Shown here one piece after another: positions 44,379 through 53,088 of a DNA stretch of 64,000 nt. The stretch covers positions 2,728,001-2,792,000 of the forward strand of contig NZ_CP141769.1 in NCBI RefSeq assembly GCF_035621355.1, given 5' to 3'. The translations under genes and the position numbers were made by a program. Under the pieces are notes generated by a model, which saw only the letters and a program-made list of their open reading frames with translations, was not told where the DNA came from and made no database searches. How positions within the stretch are numbered: position 1 is the first letter of the stretch; each line of letters begins with the position of its first letter. Source of the DNA: Thiobacillus sp. SCUT-2. GTDB lineage: Bacteria; Pseudomonadota; Gammaproteobacteria; Burkholderiales; Thiobacillaceae.

Positions 44379-45932
44379 ATGCGCGTGTCGATGCGCTCCC
44401 TGCTGGCCAGCGTCGTCGCCGGTGCGGCGTCCGTCGCCGGCTTCGCGCCCTTCGGGCTGTGGCCGCTCCCGGTGCTGGGCCTCGCCGTGCTGTTCGCGCA
44501 GCTGGCGCGCACGAGCTCGATGCGCGCAGGCTTCCTCACCGGGCTGGCGTGGGGACTCGGCTTCTTTCTCGCGGGCGTGAGTTGGGTGTACGTCAGCCTG
44601 TCGGTCTACGGCGGCATGCCGGCGTGGCTCGCAGGCCTCGCCACCTTCCTGTTCTGCGGATTCCTCGCGCTGTTTCCGGCTGCGGTGGGCGCGGTCCAGG
44701 CACGCTGGCCGGGTTCGCCCGCGTCGCGCCTGCTGCTTCTGATGCCGCTGGCCTGGGGAGTCGGCGAATGGACGCGCGGCTGGATCTTCACCGGCTTCCC
44801 GTGGCTCGCCATGGGCTATGCGCAGGTGCCGGGCGGCCCGCTCGCCGGGTATGCGCCGCTGGTCGGCGTATACGGCGTGTCCTACCTGCTGGCCGTGATC
44901 GCGGCGCTGCTCGCGTGGGCTGCAACGGCGCGTGCCTCCCTGCCCCCCCGCCTCTGGGCGGCGGCGGCGGCCGTGGCACTCGCCGTGGGCGGGCAGGCCC
45001 TGGCGGGCATCCGCTGGACCGTCCCGGAGGGCGCGCCGACCTCGGTCGCGCTGCTGCAGGGCAATATTCCGCAGGACATGAAATGGCGGCCCGAAAAGAC
45101 CCGCGAGACGCTCATGCGCTACGCGCGCATGGCCGCGGCTTCGCCGGCCCGCCTCATCGTGCTGCCGGAAACGGCGCTGCCGCTGTTCGAGTCGGACCTG
45201 CCCGAGGCCTACCGGGAGGGCCTCGACGCGCTCGGCCGGCGCAACGGCGGCGACATCCTGACCGGGCTGCCGACCGGTTCGCTGGATGGCGCCTACTACA
45301 ACAGCGTCGTCAGTTTCGGCCGCGCCCCCAGCCAGCGCTACAGCAAGGTCCATCTCGTGCCGTTCGGCGAATACATCCCGCTGAAGGCGGCGTGGGGCTG
45401 GATCATCGAGGTGCTGCACATCCCGCTCTCGGATTTCGCGCGCGGTGCAGCGGACCAGCGTCCGCTCGCGATCGGCGGCCAGCGCGTCGCCGCCGACATC
45501 TGCTACGAGGATGCGTTCGGCGAGGAAATCATCCGCCAGTTGCCGGAGGCGAGCGTGCTGGCGAACGTCAGCAACCTGGCCTGGTTCGGCGATTCGCTCG
45601 CGCCCTGGCAGCATGCGCAGATGTCGCAGATGCGGGCGCTGGAGACCGGGCGCATGATGCTGCGCGCGACCAATACCGGGCTCACGGCGATCATCGACAC
45701 GCGCGGCCGGATCGTCGCGAGCCTGCCGCTCTTCACCGCCGGCAGCCTCGGCGGCAGGGTCCAGGGCTACGCCGGCAGCACCCCGTACGTGCGCTGGGGC
45801 AATGCGCCGGTATTGGCGTTCTGGGGTCTCCTCGGCGTCGGCCTGCTGACGGCCACGCTCTACCCGCGAGGGGCAGGCCGCGGCCGTACCGCCGCTAAAG
45901 CGGCACCAGCCACGCTCAGGCGGCGGCCCTGA
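44379..45932 (+). CDS. lnt: Apolipoprotein N-acyltransferase Lnt
   Basis: An enzyme of about 517 residues from the ATG at 44379 (a GTG at 44358 is also open) that adds the third acyl chain to outer-membrane lipoproteins. About six membrane helices are followed by a periplasmic nitrilase-fold domain. The catalytic triad is visible: Glu in IVLPETALPLFESD, Lys in YSKVHLVPFGEYIPL, Cys in AADICYEDAFGEEI. NVSNLAWFGDSLAPWQHAQM is a family hallmark. It follows pyrC' by 35 bp and runs 17 bp into the end of the convergent cyclase gene. Confidence 0.95.
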   Translation: MRVSMRSLLASVVAGAASVAGFAPFGLWPLPVLGLAVLFAQLARTSSMRAGFLTGLAWGLGFFLAGVSWVYVSLSVYGGMPAWLAGLATFLFCGFLALFPAAVGAVQARWPGSPASRLLLLMPLAWGVGEWTRGWIFTGFPWLAMGYAQVPGGPLAGYAPLVGVYGVSYLLAVIAALLAWAATARASLPPRLWAAAAAVALAVGGQALAGIRWTVPEGAPTSVALLQGNIPQDMKWRPEKTRETLMRYARMAAASPARLIVLPETALPLFESDLPEAYREGLDALGRRNGGDILTGLPTGSLDGAYYNSVVSFGRAPSQRYSKVHLVPFGEYIPLKAAWGWIIEVLHIPLSDFARGAADQRPLAIGGQRVAADICYEDAFGEEIIRQLPEASVLANVSNLAWFGDSLAPWQHAQMSQMRALETGRMMLRATNTGLTAIIDTRGRIVASLPLFTAGSLGGRVQGYAGSTPYVRWGNAPVLAFWGLLGVGLLTATLYPRGAGRGRTAAKAAPATLRRRP

Positions 45933-47355
45933 CGCGCGTGGCGTTGCGGCCGCCGCGCTTGGCTTCGAGCAGCGCGGCGTCGGCACGCGCCAGCGCCTCG
46001 TTTTCCTCGCGGTCGTCGCGGCTGTATTCGGACAGGCCGCCGCTCCACGACAGCCGCTGCGTCACGCCCGGGATGAGTTCGACGCTCTCGGGCATCTTGG
46101 CGCGCAGGCGTTCGGCGAGTTCCTGCGCGCGGTCGAGCGGCGTGTAGGGAAACAGCACGCAGAACTCGTCACCGCCCAGGCGGGCGATGAAATCGCTGTT
46201 GCGCAGGCAGGATTTGAGGACGTTGCCGAACTTGATGATGAGCTGGTCGCCCGCCTCGTGGCCGAAGGTGTCGTTGACCTGCTTGAAATTGTCGATGTCG
46301 AGGATCAGCAGGCTGTGCGACCAGCCGTCTTTCAGGGTGGCGAACAGTTCCTTCTGCTTCTCGTCGAAGGCGCGCCGGTTGTTCACCTGCGACAGGTGAT
46401 CCAGCCGCGCCTGCGACGAGACCTCCTTCTGCCGCCCGAGCATCACCTTGCCCAGCTTCAGCATCGTTTCGAGCGGCGCCTGGAATTCCGCAAGGCTGAC
46501 CGCGTAGTCCGCGCGCAGGCGCTGTTGCCGCAGATCGTTGGTGAACTTCACCAGCGTGCGCAGGTTGTCGGTGACGCGGTTGCGCACGGCCAGAACGATG
46601 CCCATGACCAGCACCGCGATCAGCAGGCTGGCGACCAGCCAGCCCAGAATGTAGGGCGCCACGTTTTCGGCGACCGGCGTGACCGGCCGCCACACCGCGA
46701 TCTGCCACGGCGTGCCTGCGAGCGCGATCAGCGTGGGGCGGGCGTTGCGCTTGATCGCCTGGTTGCCGCGGCGCATCAGCACCGCCGGCTGGTCGCCGCC
46801 CTGGCTCTGCTGGAGTTCCGCATAGGCCGCCGCATCCGGCAGCGGCAGGGTATCGAACAGCACCTGCAGCTGCGGCACGCTCTGCTCGACGATGACGAAG
46901 CCGAGCCGCTTGCCGTCGGCGCCGGTCACGGGATGCGACAGGGAAAGATTGAACGTGGCCGTCGCAGTCGCCCCGTGGCCCGCGTTGGCCAGCAGCTGGC
47001 GCGTATCGCCCGGGAGGAAGCCGGGCAGCAACTGGCGCTGCCCGTCGGTCACGAACAGGATGGTCGCATCCTGGTTCAGCGCCTGCAGGTTGGCCGCCTG
47101 CGCCTGGCACACCTCGGGCGAGCCGCTGGCGAAGCACGCCAGCGTCTGCGGGTGGGCGGCAATCCGGGCGGCGCTGCGCTTCATGGCGTCGGCGAGGAAC
47201 TCGATCTGCGTCGCCATCACCGGCTTGCCCATGTCCTCGGCCACCGGCGATCCCTGGGGCCGCGTCAGATAGATCGCGGACGTGACGAGCCCGGCCAGCA
47301 GCACCAGGACTGCAGCCAGGATCAGGCCAAGTCGCGTTATCGACGTATGGTGCAT
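45916..47355 (-). CDS. Membrane diguanylate cyclase (sensor plus GGDEF)
   Basis: A 479-residue inner-membrane enzyme that should make c-di-GMP. Helix 1 (RLGLILAAVLVLLAGLVTSA) and helix 2 (ILGWLVASLLIAVLVMGIVL) flank a periplasmic sensing domain of about 220 residues. The GGDEF domain has LDHLSQVNNRRAFDEK, LLILDIDNFKQVNDTFGHEA and an intact RLGGDEFCVLFP. An RNSD inhibitory site lies five residues before GGDEF, so product inhibition is likely. The input signal is unknown. It converges on lnt with a short overlap. Confidence 0.92.
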   Translation of the reverse strand: MHHTSITRLGLILAAVLVLLAGLVTSAIYLTRPQGSPVAEDMGKPVMATQIEFLADAMKRSAARIAAHPQTLACFASGSPEVCQAQAANLQALNQDATILFVTDGQRQLLPGFLPGDTRQLLANAGHGATATATFNLSLSHPVTGADGKRLGFVIVEQSVPQLQVLFDTLPLPDAAAYAELQQSQGGDQPAVLMRRGNQAIKRNARPTLIALAGTPWQIAVWRPVTPVAENVAPYILGWLVASLLIAVLVMGIVLAVRNRVTDNLRTLVKFTNDLRQQRLRADYAVSLAEFQAPLETMLKLGKVMLGRQKEVSSQARLDHLSQVNNRRAFDEKQKELFATLKDGWSHSLLILDIDNFKQVNDTFGHEAGDQLIIKFGNVLKSCLRNSDFIARLGGDEFCVLFPYTPLDRAQELAERLRAKMPESVELIPGVTQRLSWSGGLSEYSRDDREENEALARADAALLEAKRGGRNATRVRAAA

Positions 47356-47532
47356 GACTGCGCCAGTCGGCTCTCCAACCCCTTGTTATGGTTCTCCGCA
47401 ATGACAGGCGACCCGTTTCGGGCGACCTGCCGGCATGGCGTGAACGGAGCAAGTTTTGTGCCCCGAATGGCGCGCAGCCGACCGCCTGGCCGACCCGACG
47501 CCCGCCTCATGTCACTGTAAAGAACGCCGACA

Positions 47533-47979
47533 CTACTGCCGGCCCGTGCTGCCGAAGCCGCCCTCCCCGCGCGCGCTCGCCCCGAATGCCTCGACGATGT
47601 TGAACTCGGCCTGCACCACCGGCACGACGACCAGCTGCGCCAGGCGCTCCATCGGCGCCAGTTCGAAGGCCTGCTGGCCGCGGTTCCAGGCCGAGACCAT
47701 CAGCTGACCCTGATAGTCCGAGTCGATCAGCCCCACCAGGTTGCCGAGCACGATGCCGTGCTTGTGGCCGAGCCCCGAGCGCGGCAGGATCAGCGCCGCG
47801 TAGCCGGGATCGGCGAGGTGGATCGCCATGCCGGTCGGAATCAGCTGCGTCTCGCCCGGCGCCAGTACGATTGGACCATCGATGCAGGCCCGGAGGTCGA
47901 GCCCCGCGGCGCCCGGCGTCGCATACTGCGGCAGCTGGTCGTGCAGCCGGGCGTCGAGAATCTTCACATCCATCTTCAT
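47533..47979 (-). CDS. dut: Deoxyuridine triphosphatase Dut
   Basis: A 148-residue trimeric dUTPase that hydrolyses dUTP to dUMP, keeping uracil out of DNA. All five motifs are readable: [50 protein letters not shown] and GEGGFGSTG. The first ATG is used; one two codons in is also possible. It follows coaBC by 16 bp, the common dfp-dut order in proteobacteria. Confidence 0.96.
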   Translation of the reverse strand: MKMDVKILDARLHDQLPQYATPGAAGLDLRACIDGPIVLAPGETQLIPTGMAIHLADPGYAALILPRSGLGHKHGIVLGNLVGLIDSDYQGQLMVSAWNRGQQAFELAPMERLAQLVVVPVVQAEFNIVEAFGASARGEGGFGSTGRQ

Positions 47980-47995
47980 TTTTGTCGGAATCTCG

Positions 47996-49174
47996 TCAGT
48001 GGAGGTGGTGGGAAAGGTGGGCGATGAGGGCGCGCGCCTGGGTCAGCTTGTCGGCCCGCGGGAGCGGATGCGTGCCGCGGTCGTCGAACAGCACCAGTTC
48101 GGCGCTGTCCTGGCCCAGCGTGTCCTGCGCGAGGTTGCCGACCAGAAGCGGCAATCTTTTCTTCAACCGCTTGGCTTCCGCATGTTCGGCCAGGCGCTCG
48201 GTTTCAGCGGCGAAGCCCACGCAGAAGGGCGCGTCGGGACGCGCGGCGACCTCGGCGAGGATATCGGGGTTGGCGACGAGCTTGAGCGTGAGGCCGCCGT
48301 CACCTTTCTTGATCTTCTGGGCCGCGGCCGCGTCCACGCGGTAATCGGCGACCGCCGCGACCGCGACGAGCACGTCGGCCGGCAGCGCGCCCAATACGGC
48401 CTCGCGCATCTCGGCCGCGCTTTCGACGTCGATCCGGCGCACCCCGGCCGGCGTGGCGAGGCAGGTCGGCCCCGAGACGAGAAGCACGTCGGCGCCCGCC
48501 TCGGCGGCGGCCCGGGCGATGGCATAGCCCATCTTGCCCGAGCTGCGGTTGGTCAGGCCGCGAACCGGATCGATCGCCTCGAAGGTCGGACCGGCCGTGA
48601 CCAGCACGCGCCTGCCCGCCAACGGCCCCGTCCCGACGAGGCCGGACGCGGCCGCCAGGAGATCGGCGGGCTCCAGCATGCGGCCGAGCCCGGTCTCGCC
48701 GCAGGCCATCTCGCCTTCAGCGGGCCCAAGAATCCGCACGCCGTCGGCGCGCGACTGCTCGAGATTGCGCTGCGTCGCCGCCGCCGCCCACATCTCCGGA
48801 TTCATCGCCGGCGCCACCGCAAGCGCGCAGGTGCGCGCCAGGCACAGCGTCGTCAGCAGATCGTCGGCACGTCCCTGCGCGAGCTTCGCGAGGAAATCGG
48901 CGGACGCCGGCGCCACCAGCAGAAGGTCGGCGTCGCGCGAGAGATGGATGTGTTCCATGCCGTCGCCGCTGGCGGTGTCCCACAGCGACGTCAGCACCGG
49001 CTTGCCGGACAGCGCCTGGAAGGTCAGCGGCGCGACGAACTGCTGCGCCGCGGCGGTCATGACCACGCGCACGTCGGCCCCGGCCTTGACCAGCAGGCGA
49101 CACAGTTCCGCCGCCTTGTAGGCCGCGATCCCGCCCGTCACCCCCAGAATGATCTTCCTGCCTGCCAGCGACAC
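47996..49174 (-). CDS. coaBC: Phosphopantothenoylcysteine synthetase/decarboxylase CoaBC (Dfp), GTG start
   Basis: A 392-residue bifunctional enzyme for two steps of coenzyme A synthesis. The flavoprotein CoaC half has [20 protein letters not shown], the [10 protein letters not shown] motif and the active cysteine in [11 protein letters not shown]. The CoaB half has [20 protein letters not shown] and [20 protein letters not shown]. The frame is open upstream without a family match. The GTG at 49174 begins the family N-terminus (SLAGRKIIL) and has GGGAA upstream. It is divergent from radC, 58 bp between the starts. Confidence 0.95.
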   Translation of the reverse strand: MSLAGRKIILGVTGGIAAYKAAELCRLLVKAGADVRVVMTAAAQQFVAPLTFQALSGKPVLTSLWDTASGDGMEHIHLSRDADLLLVAPASADFLAKLAQGRADDLLTTLCLARTCALAVAPAMNPEMWAAAATQRNLEQSRADGVRILGPAEGEMACGETGLGRMLEPADLLAAASGLVGTGPLAGRRVLVTAGPTFEAIDPVRGLTNRSSGKMGYAIARAAAEAGADVLLVSGPTCLATPAGVRRIDVESAAEMREAVLGALPADVLVAVAAVADYRVDAAAAQKIKKGDGGLTLKLVANPDILAEVAARPDAPFCVGFAAETERLAEHAEAKRLKKRLPLLVGNLAQDTLGQDSAELVLFDDRGTHPLPRADKLTQARALIAHLSHHLH

Positions 49175-49232
49175 GCTCGATTCCCTGCGCACTTTCCGTG
49201 AAAATGGCCATTCTAAGGGAGGAGAACAAACG

Positions 49233-49907
49233 ATGGCGATCCGCGACTGGCCGGAGGACGCGCGTCCGCGCGAAAAACTGCTCAAGCAGGGCGCCGCCGC
49301 GCTGACCGATGCGGAGCTTGTTGCCGTCTTCCTGCGCACCGGCGTGCCGGGCAAGAGCGCAGTCGACCTCGGCCGCGATCTGCTCGACCGCTTCGGCGGC
49401 CTGGGCGGGCTGTGCCGCGCCGACCGCAAGTCGGCGTGCGCGGCGCCCGGGGTCGGCGAGGCGAAGTACGCGCTGCTGCAAGCGGTGATGGAAATGGCGC
49501 GCAGGACGCTTGCCGAGGCGATGCAGGCAGGCGATGCCCTGAGCTCGCCGGGCGCCGTGCGCGACTATCTGAGGCTGGCGCTGCGCCACAAGGAGTACGA
49601 GGTGTTCTGCTGCGTCTTCCTCGACGCCCAGAACCGGGTGATCGCGGTCGAGGAGCTGTTCCGCGGCACCCTCACGCAGACCAGCGTCTACCCGCGCGAG
49701 ATCGTCAAGCGCGCGCTCGCCCACAACGCCGCCGCGCTGATCCTCGCACACAACCACCCAAGCGGCGTCGCCGAGCCCAGCCAGGCCGACCGCGTGCTGA
49801 CCCGCCAGTTGCGGGAAGCGCTGGCGCTGGTCGACATCCGCGTGCTCGACCATTTCATCGTCGCCGGCGCCACGTCGCTGTCGTTCATGGAGGCCGGCCA
49901 CCTCTGA
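49233..49907 (+). CDS. radC: RadC-like JAB/MPN domain protein
   Basis: A 224-residue RadC-family protein. The N-terminus [20 protein letters not shown] leads to a helix-hairpin-helix-like region, then a JAB metalloprotease-like domain with [20 protein letters not shown] and the zinc motif [18 protein letters not shown]. The old name suggests recombination repair, but the function is unsettled. GGGAGGAG lies before the ATG at 49233. It precedes the ribosomal protein genes but they have their own promoter. Confidence 0.93.
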   Translation: MAIRDWPEDARPREKLLKQGAAALTDAELVAVFLRTGVPGKSAVDLGRDLLDRFGGLGGLCRADRKSACAAPGVGEAKYALLQAVMEMARRTLAEAMQAGDALSSPGAVRDYLRLALRHKEYEVFCCVFLDAQNRVIAVEELFRGTLTQTSVYPREIVKRALAHNAAALILAHNHPSGVAEPSQADRVLTRQLREALALVDIRVLDHFIVAGATSLSFMEAGHL

Positions 49908-49917
49908 CCGCCCGAAC

Positions 49918-49948
49918 TTGCCTCGGACTCGAAGCCTGTGGTATAAAT
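49918..49948 (+). promoter_or_regulatory. Sigma-70-type promoter for rpmB-rpmG
   Basis: TTGCCT (49918-49923) and TATAAA (49942-49947), 18 bp apart, place initiation near 49955, about 58 bp before the rpmB ATG. It is the best promoter match I found in the window. Confidence 0.7.
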
Positions 49949-49960
49949 CGCGGTTCTCGG

Positions 49961-49999
49961 GTTAACCCCTATCGTTAACCCCACCGGTTAACCCTCACT
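49961..49999 (+). repeat. Three 13-bp repeats in the rpmB leader
   Basis: GTTAACC occurs at 49961, 49974 and 49987, exactly 13 bp apart, each with a C-rich continuation. The array lies between the promoter and the ribosome site of rpmB, so it is in the leader RNA. Possible protein- or RNA-binding array; no known element matches. Confidence 0.75.
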
Positions 50000-50012
50000 C
50001 TGGAGCAGCATC

Positions 50013-50249
50013 ATGGCTCGCGTATGCATCGTAACGGGCAAGAAGCCCATGGTCGGGAACAACGTTTCCCACGCCAACAACAAGACCAAGCGTCGTTTCC
50101 TGCCCAACCTGCAATATCGCCGGTTCTGGGTCGAGAGCGAGAACCGCTGGGTTCGTCTGCGTTTGTCCAATGCGGCGCTCCGCACCATCGACAAGAACGG
50201 CATCGATGCCGTGCTGGCCGACCTGCGTGCTCGCGGCGAAGCCGTTTAA
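50013..50249 (+). CDS. rpmB: Large-subunit ribosomal protein bL28
   Basis: A 78-residue ribosomal protein L28. [20 protein letters not shown] at the N-terminus, [18 protein letters not shown] and [17 protein letters not shown] are family-standard, and the length is typical. It is the first gene of rpmB-rpmG, with CTGGAG before the ATG. It has the long repeat-bearing leader described separately. Confidence 0.98.
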   Translation: MARVCIVTGKKPMVGNNVSHANNKTKRRFLPNLQYRRFWVESENRWVRLRLSNAALRTIDKNGIDAVLADLRARGEAV

Positions 50250-50260
50250 GGAGTTAGATC

Positions 50261-50428
50261 ATGGCTAAAGGCGGACGCGAAAAGATCAAGCTGGAGTCCA
50301 CTGCGGGCACCGGCCACTTCTACACCACCACCAAGAACAAGAAGACCATGCCGGAGAAGATGGAGATCAGCAAATTCGATCCCAAGGCTCGCAAGCATGT
50401 GATGTACAAGGAAACCAAGCTGAAGTAA
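50261..50428 (+). CDS. rpmG: Large-subunit ribosomal protein bL33
   Basis: A 55-residue L33 protein. [20 protein letters not shown], the [20 protein letters not shown] stretch and the end [11 protein letters not shown] are typical. The zinc-binding cysteines of the C+ form are absent, so this is the zinc-independent paralogue. It follows rpmB by 11 bp with AAGGAG before its ATG and ends just before a long terminator hairpin. Confidence 0.97.
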   Translation: MAKGGREKIKLESTAGTGHFYTTTKNKKTMPEKMEISKFDPKARKHVMYKETKLK

Positions 50429-50436
50429 TTCAGCGT

Positions 50437-50481
50437 GGACCAAAAGAAAAACCCGCCGATGGCGGGTTTTTCTTTTGGTCC
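50437..50481. terminator. Bidirectional terminator, perfect 21-bp stem, between rpmG and the desaturase
   Basis: GGACCAAAAGAAAAACCCGC and its exact complement form a 21-bp stem with the 3-base loop GAT. A and T runs on the two sides make it usable from both strands: rpmG and the convergent desaturase. Confidence 0.93.
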
Positions 50482-50549
50482 GTCTCCACCGAGCGGCGGA
50501 GACTCTTCGGAATGGACACGGAACGCGGCGGCCAGGGCCGCCGCCTGCC

Positions 50550-51722
50550 TTACGCGTAGCGGCGCAGGCGCACCGAGAAATCCCTCAGCGACTGGATGCC
50601 GCTTTCCTCGGCACGCTTGCACCAGCCCTGCAGCTGTTCGAGCAGCTGCTCGCGGGTAGCGGTGGAGCGACCCCAGATGGCCGCCAGTTCCTGGCGCATG
50701 CGATAGACGGTCTGCAACCGCTCGCTCTTGACCAGAAGCCCGTCGAGCGCGGCCTTGTCGGCCGCGCCGAGCTCGGCAGGCTCCTTGTGCAGCCAGCGGC
50801 GGAAGCTGTCGAAGTTCCAGTTCTGCGGCAGGTGGGCATTGGCCTTCAGCTTCGCGATCTCGGCGACGCTGTCGGCGCGCACGCTGCGGACGAAGCGCGT
50901 CATCACGTCGTAGCGGTGGGTGATGATCGCCTGCAGCGTATCCAGGTCGCACAACGGCTTGGCCGGCTGCCACTTCACCGTGGGCGCCACCTTGCGGATG
51001 CTTGCCAGCCCGACGTACGACATCAGCTTGATGTAGAGCCAGCCGATGTCGAACTCGTACCACTTGTTGGACAGGCGCGCGGAGCTGCCGTAGGCATGGT
51101 GATTGTTGTGCAGTTCTTCGCCGCCGATCAGGATGCCCCACGGAACGATGTTGGTGCTGGCGTCCTCGCTGGCGAAGTTGCGGTACCCCCAGTAGTGGCC
51201 GATGCCGTTGATGATGCCGGCGGCGGTGACGGGGATCCACGCCATCTGCACAGCCCAGATGGTGAGGCCGAGCGGGCCGAACAGGGCGAGATTGATCGCC
51301 AGCATCAGCACGATGCCCTTCGCCGAATGGCGGGTGTAGACGTTACGCTCCAGCCAGTCGTCGGGCGTGCCATGGCCGTACTTCTCGAGGGTTTCGCGAT
51401 TCTTCGCTTCGGCACGATAGAGTTCGGCGCCCTGCCAGAACACGGTCTTGATACCCTTGGTCTGCGGGCTGTGCGGATCCTCTTCGGTTTCGCATTTCGC
51501 GTGATGCTTGCGGTGAATCGAGACCCACTCCTTGGTGACCATGCCGGTGGTGAGCCACAGCCAGAAGCGGAAGAAATGGCTGACGACGGGACCCAGGTCG
51601 ACTGCGCGGTGGGCCTGGGAGCGATGCAGAAAGATGGTGACGGCGGCGATGGTGACATGGGTCAGGCCGAGAGCGACCGCCACGTAACCCCACCAGGGTA
51701 AATCCAACAAGCCTAATTGCAT
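50550..51722 (-). CDS. Membrane fatty-acid (acyl-CoA type) delta-9 desaturase
   Basis: A 390-residue di-iron membrane desaturase. The three histidine boxes are present: HRSQAH (near residue 35), HRKHH (near 72) and HNNHH (near 208). Membrane helices flank boxes 1 and 3 (AVALGLTHVTIAAVTIFLH and GIVLMLAINLALFGPLGLTI). A long C-terminal soluble tail of about 150 residues exceeds the minimal family. I use the ATG at 51722 because AGGAA precedes it; a TTG further up is weaker. The product is unsaturated acyl chains; electron donors such as the rubredoxin or the FNR reductase here are possible but unproven. Confidence 0.9.
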   Translation of the reverse strand: MQLGLLDLPWWGYVAVALGLTHVTIAAVTIFLHRSQAHRAVDLGPVVSHFFRFWLWLTTGMVTKEWVSIHRKHHAKCETEEDPHSPQTKGIKTVFWQGAELYRAEAKNRETLEKYGHGTPDDWLERNVYTRHSAKGIVLMLAINLALFGPLGLTIWAVQMAWIPVTAAGIINGIGHYWGYRNFASEDASTNIVPWGILIGGEELHNNHHAYGSSARLSNKWYEFDIGWLYIKLMSYVGLASIRKVAPTVKWQPAKPLCDLDTLQAIITHRYDVMTRFVRSVRADSVAEIAKLKANAHLPQNWNFDSFRRWLHKEPAELGAADKAALDGLLVKSERLQTVYRMRQELAAIWGRSTATREQLLEQLQGWCKRAEESGIQSLRDFSVRLRRYA

Positions 51723-51785
51723 GGTCTTCGGGTTCCTAAAAAAGGACAATCAAGTCTCGAAACATACAGGAAAACCCCATAAAAA

Positions 51786-53081
51786 TCAAGGGTTATTTGC
51801 TACCAAAGGCGACCCGGGTGATGCAAAATGAAGCACCCGCTGAGGGAAGGGCATCTCGATTCCGGCGGCCTTGAAGCGACGCCAGATCGCCCAGTTGATG
51901 TCGGAGCGCAGGTTGTTCTGCCCCTCGCTCGGATCGCGTATCCACACGGCCAGTTCCAGCATGACCCCATTATCGGCAAATTCCTTCAGATACACCCTCG
52001 GAAGGTTGTCCGGGTCGTCGTAGATCACGCGCTGCTGGTCGTGCGCCGCCTCCAGCATCAGCGCTTCGGCGCGTTCCAGATCCGTATCGTAGGACACCTG
52101 AACCGGCAGGGCGATGCGCACGTTGGGCTTGGACAGCGAATGGTTCACGACGGTCTGCGTGATGAGCGTCTCATTGGGCACGATGGTCTCGGTTCCGTCG
52201 AGCGCCTTCAGCAACGTATAGCGCGTATTGATCTCGCTGACCTGGCCGTACTTGTTGTCGACGGTCACCAGGTCGCCGATGCGCACCGAGCGGTCGAGCA
52301 GGATGATGAAGCCGGAAATGTAGTTGCTCGCGACCTTCTGCAGACCGAAGCCGATCCCCACGCCGAGCGCGCCGCCGAACACCGACAGCACGGTCAGGTC
52401 GATGCCGACCGCCGGCAGCGCCACCAGCACCGCCAGGATCAGCAGGACCGTACGCACGGCCTTGGCGAGCGCCATGCGCAGCGACAGATTCATCTGCGTG
52501 ATGCCCATCAGGCGGCTCTCGACGAAGCGTGCCAGCGACAGCGCGACGACGAGCGCGACGACGATCACCGCCGCCGCCTGGAACAGCAGCCAGAGCGAGA
52601 AGCGATGGCTGCCCGACTGGAACGACAACGCCTCCATCGCCGCATGGATGTGCGGCAACAGGCCGGTGACGTGCAGGGCGAACGCCCCCCAGATCAGCCA
52701 GGCCGCCGTGCGCTCCCAAAGCCTGAGGGATTCGCGCGGCTTCAGCGCATAGCGCAGCGCGTAGACCGCGAGGCGGACCCCGGCCAGGGCCAGCACGAGG
52801 GGAATCGCAAGATTGAGAAGGTGCGTGTGGTCCAGCCAGTGACGAGCCAGTTCGCGCCCGAGCAGCAGCACGAGCAGCATCGCCAGCGGAAACGCCACCC
52901 GGCGGACCCCGGCGCGCCAGACACCGCCCGTCTTCTCGATCACCGGCACGAGCAGGCGCACCGCCCCCCACGCGACGAGCACCCCCACGGCCAGGATGCC
53001 CACCTGCCACACCAGGTCGACGTTGCGGCTGTCCTCGACCAGGCGGGTCAGCAGGTTGTCGAAGGGAACGGGATCGGCCAC
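51786..53081 (-). CDS. MscS-family mechanosensitive ion channel
   Basis: A 431-residue channel that opens under membrane tension to protect from osmotic downshock. About five N-terminal helices precede the pore helix and beta domain, recognised by FGGALGVGIGFGLQKVASNY and FIILLDRSVRIGDLVTVDN near residue 260. NTRYTLLKALDGTETIVPNE and VVNHSLSKPNVRIALPVQVS continue the family pattern. It is larger than E. coli MscS (286 residues), resembling YnaI/YbdG-type homologues. It follows fadL by 7 bp, so they are probably cotranscribed. Confidence 0.92.
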   Translation of the reverse strand: MADPVPFDNLLTRLVEDSRNVDLVWQVGILAVGVLVAWGAVRLLVPVIEKTGGVWRAGVRRVAFPLAMLLVLLLGRELARHWLDHTHLLNLAIPLVLALAGVRLAVYALRYALKPRESLRLWERTAAWLIWGAFALHVTGLLPHIHAAMEALSFQSGSHRFSLWLLFQAAAVIVVALVVALSLARFVESRLMGITQMNLSLRMALAKAVRTVLLILAVLVALPAVGIDLTVLSVFGGALGVGIGFGLQKVASNYISGFIILLDRSVRIGDLVTVDNKYGQVSEINTRYTLLKALDGTETIVPNETLITQTVVNHSLSKPNVRIALPVQVSYDTDLERAEALMLEAAHDQQRVIYDDPDNLPRVYLKEFADNGVMLELAVWIRDPSEGQNNLRSDINWAIWRRFKAAGIEMPFPQRVLHFASPGSPLVANNP

Positions 53082-53088
53082 GACGGTC

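Noticed and set aside
47356..47532. Small RNA or gene in the gap between the cyclase gene and dut
   Set aside because: No convincing open frame, terminator or promoter pair could be seen.
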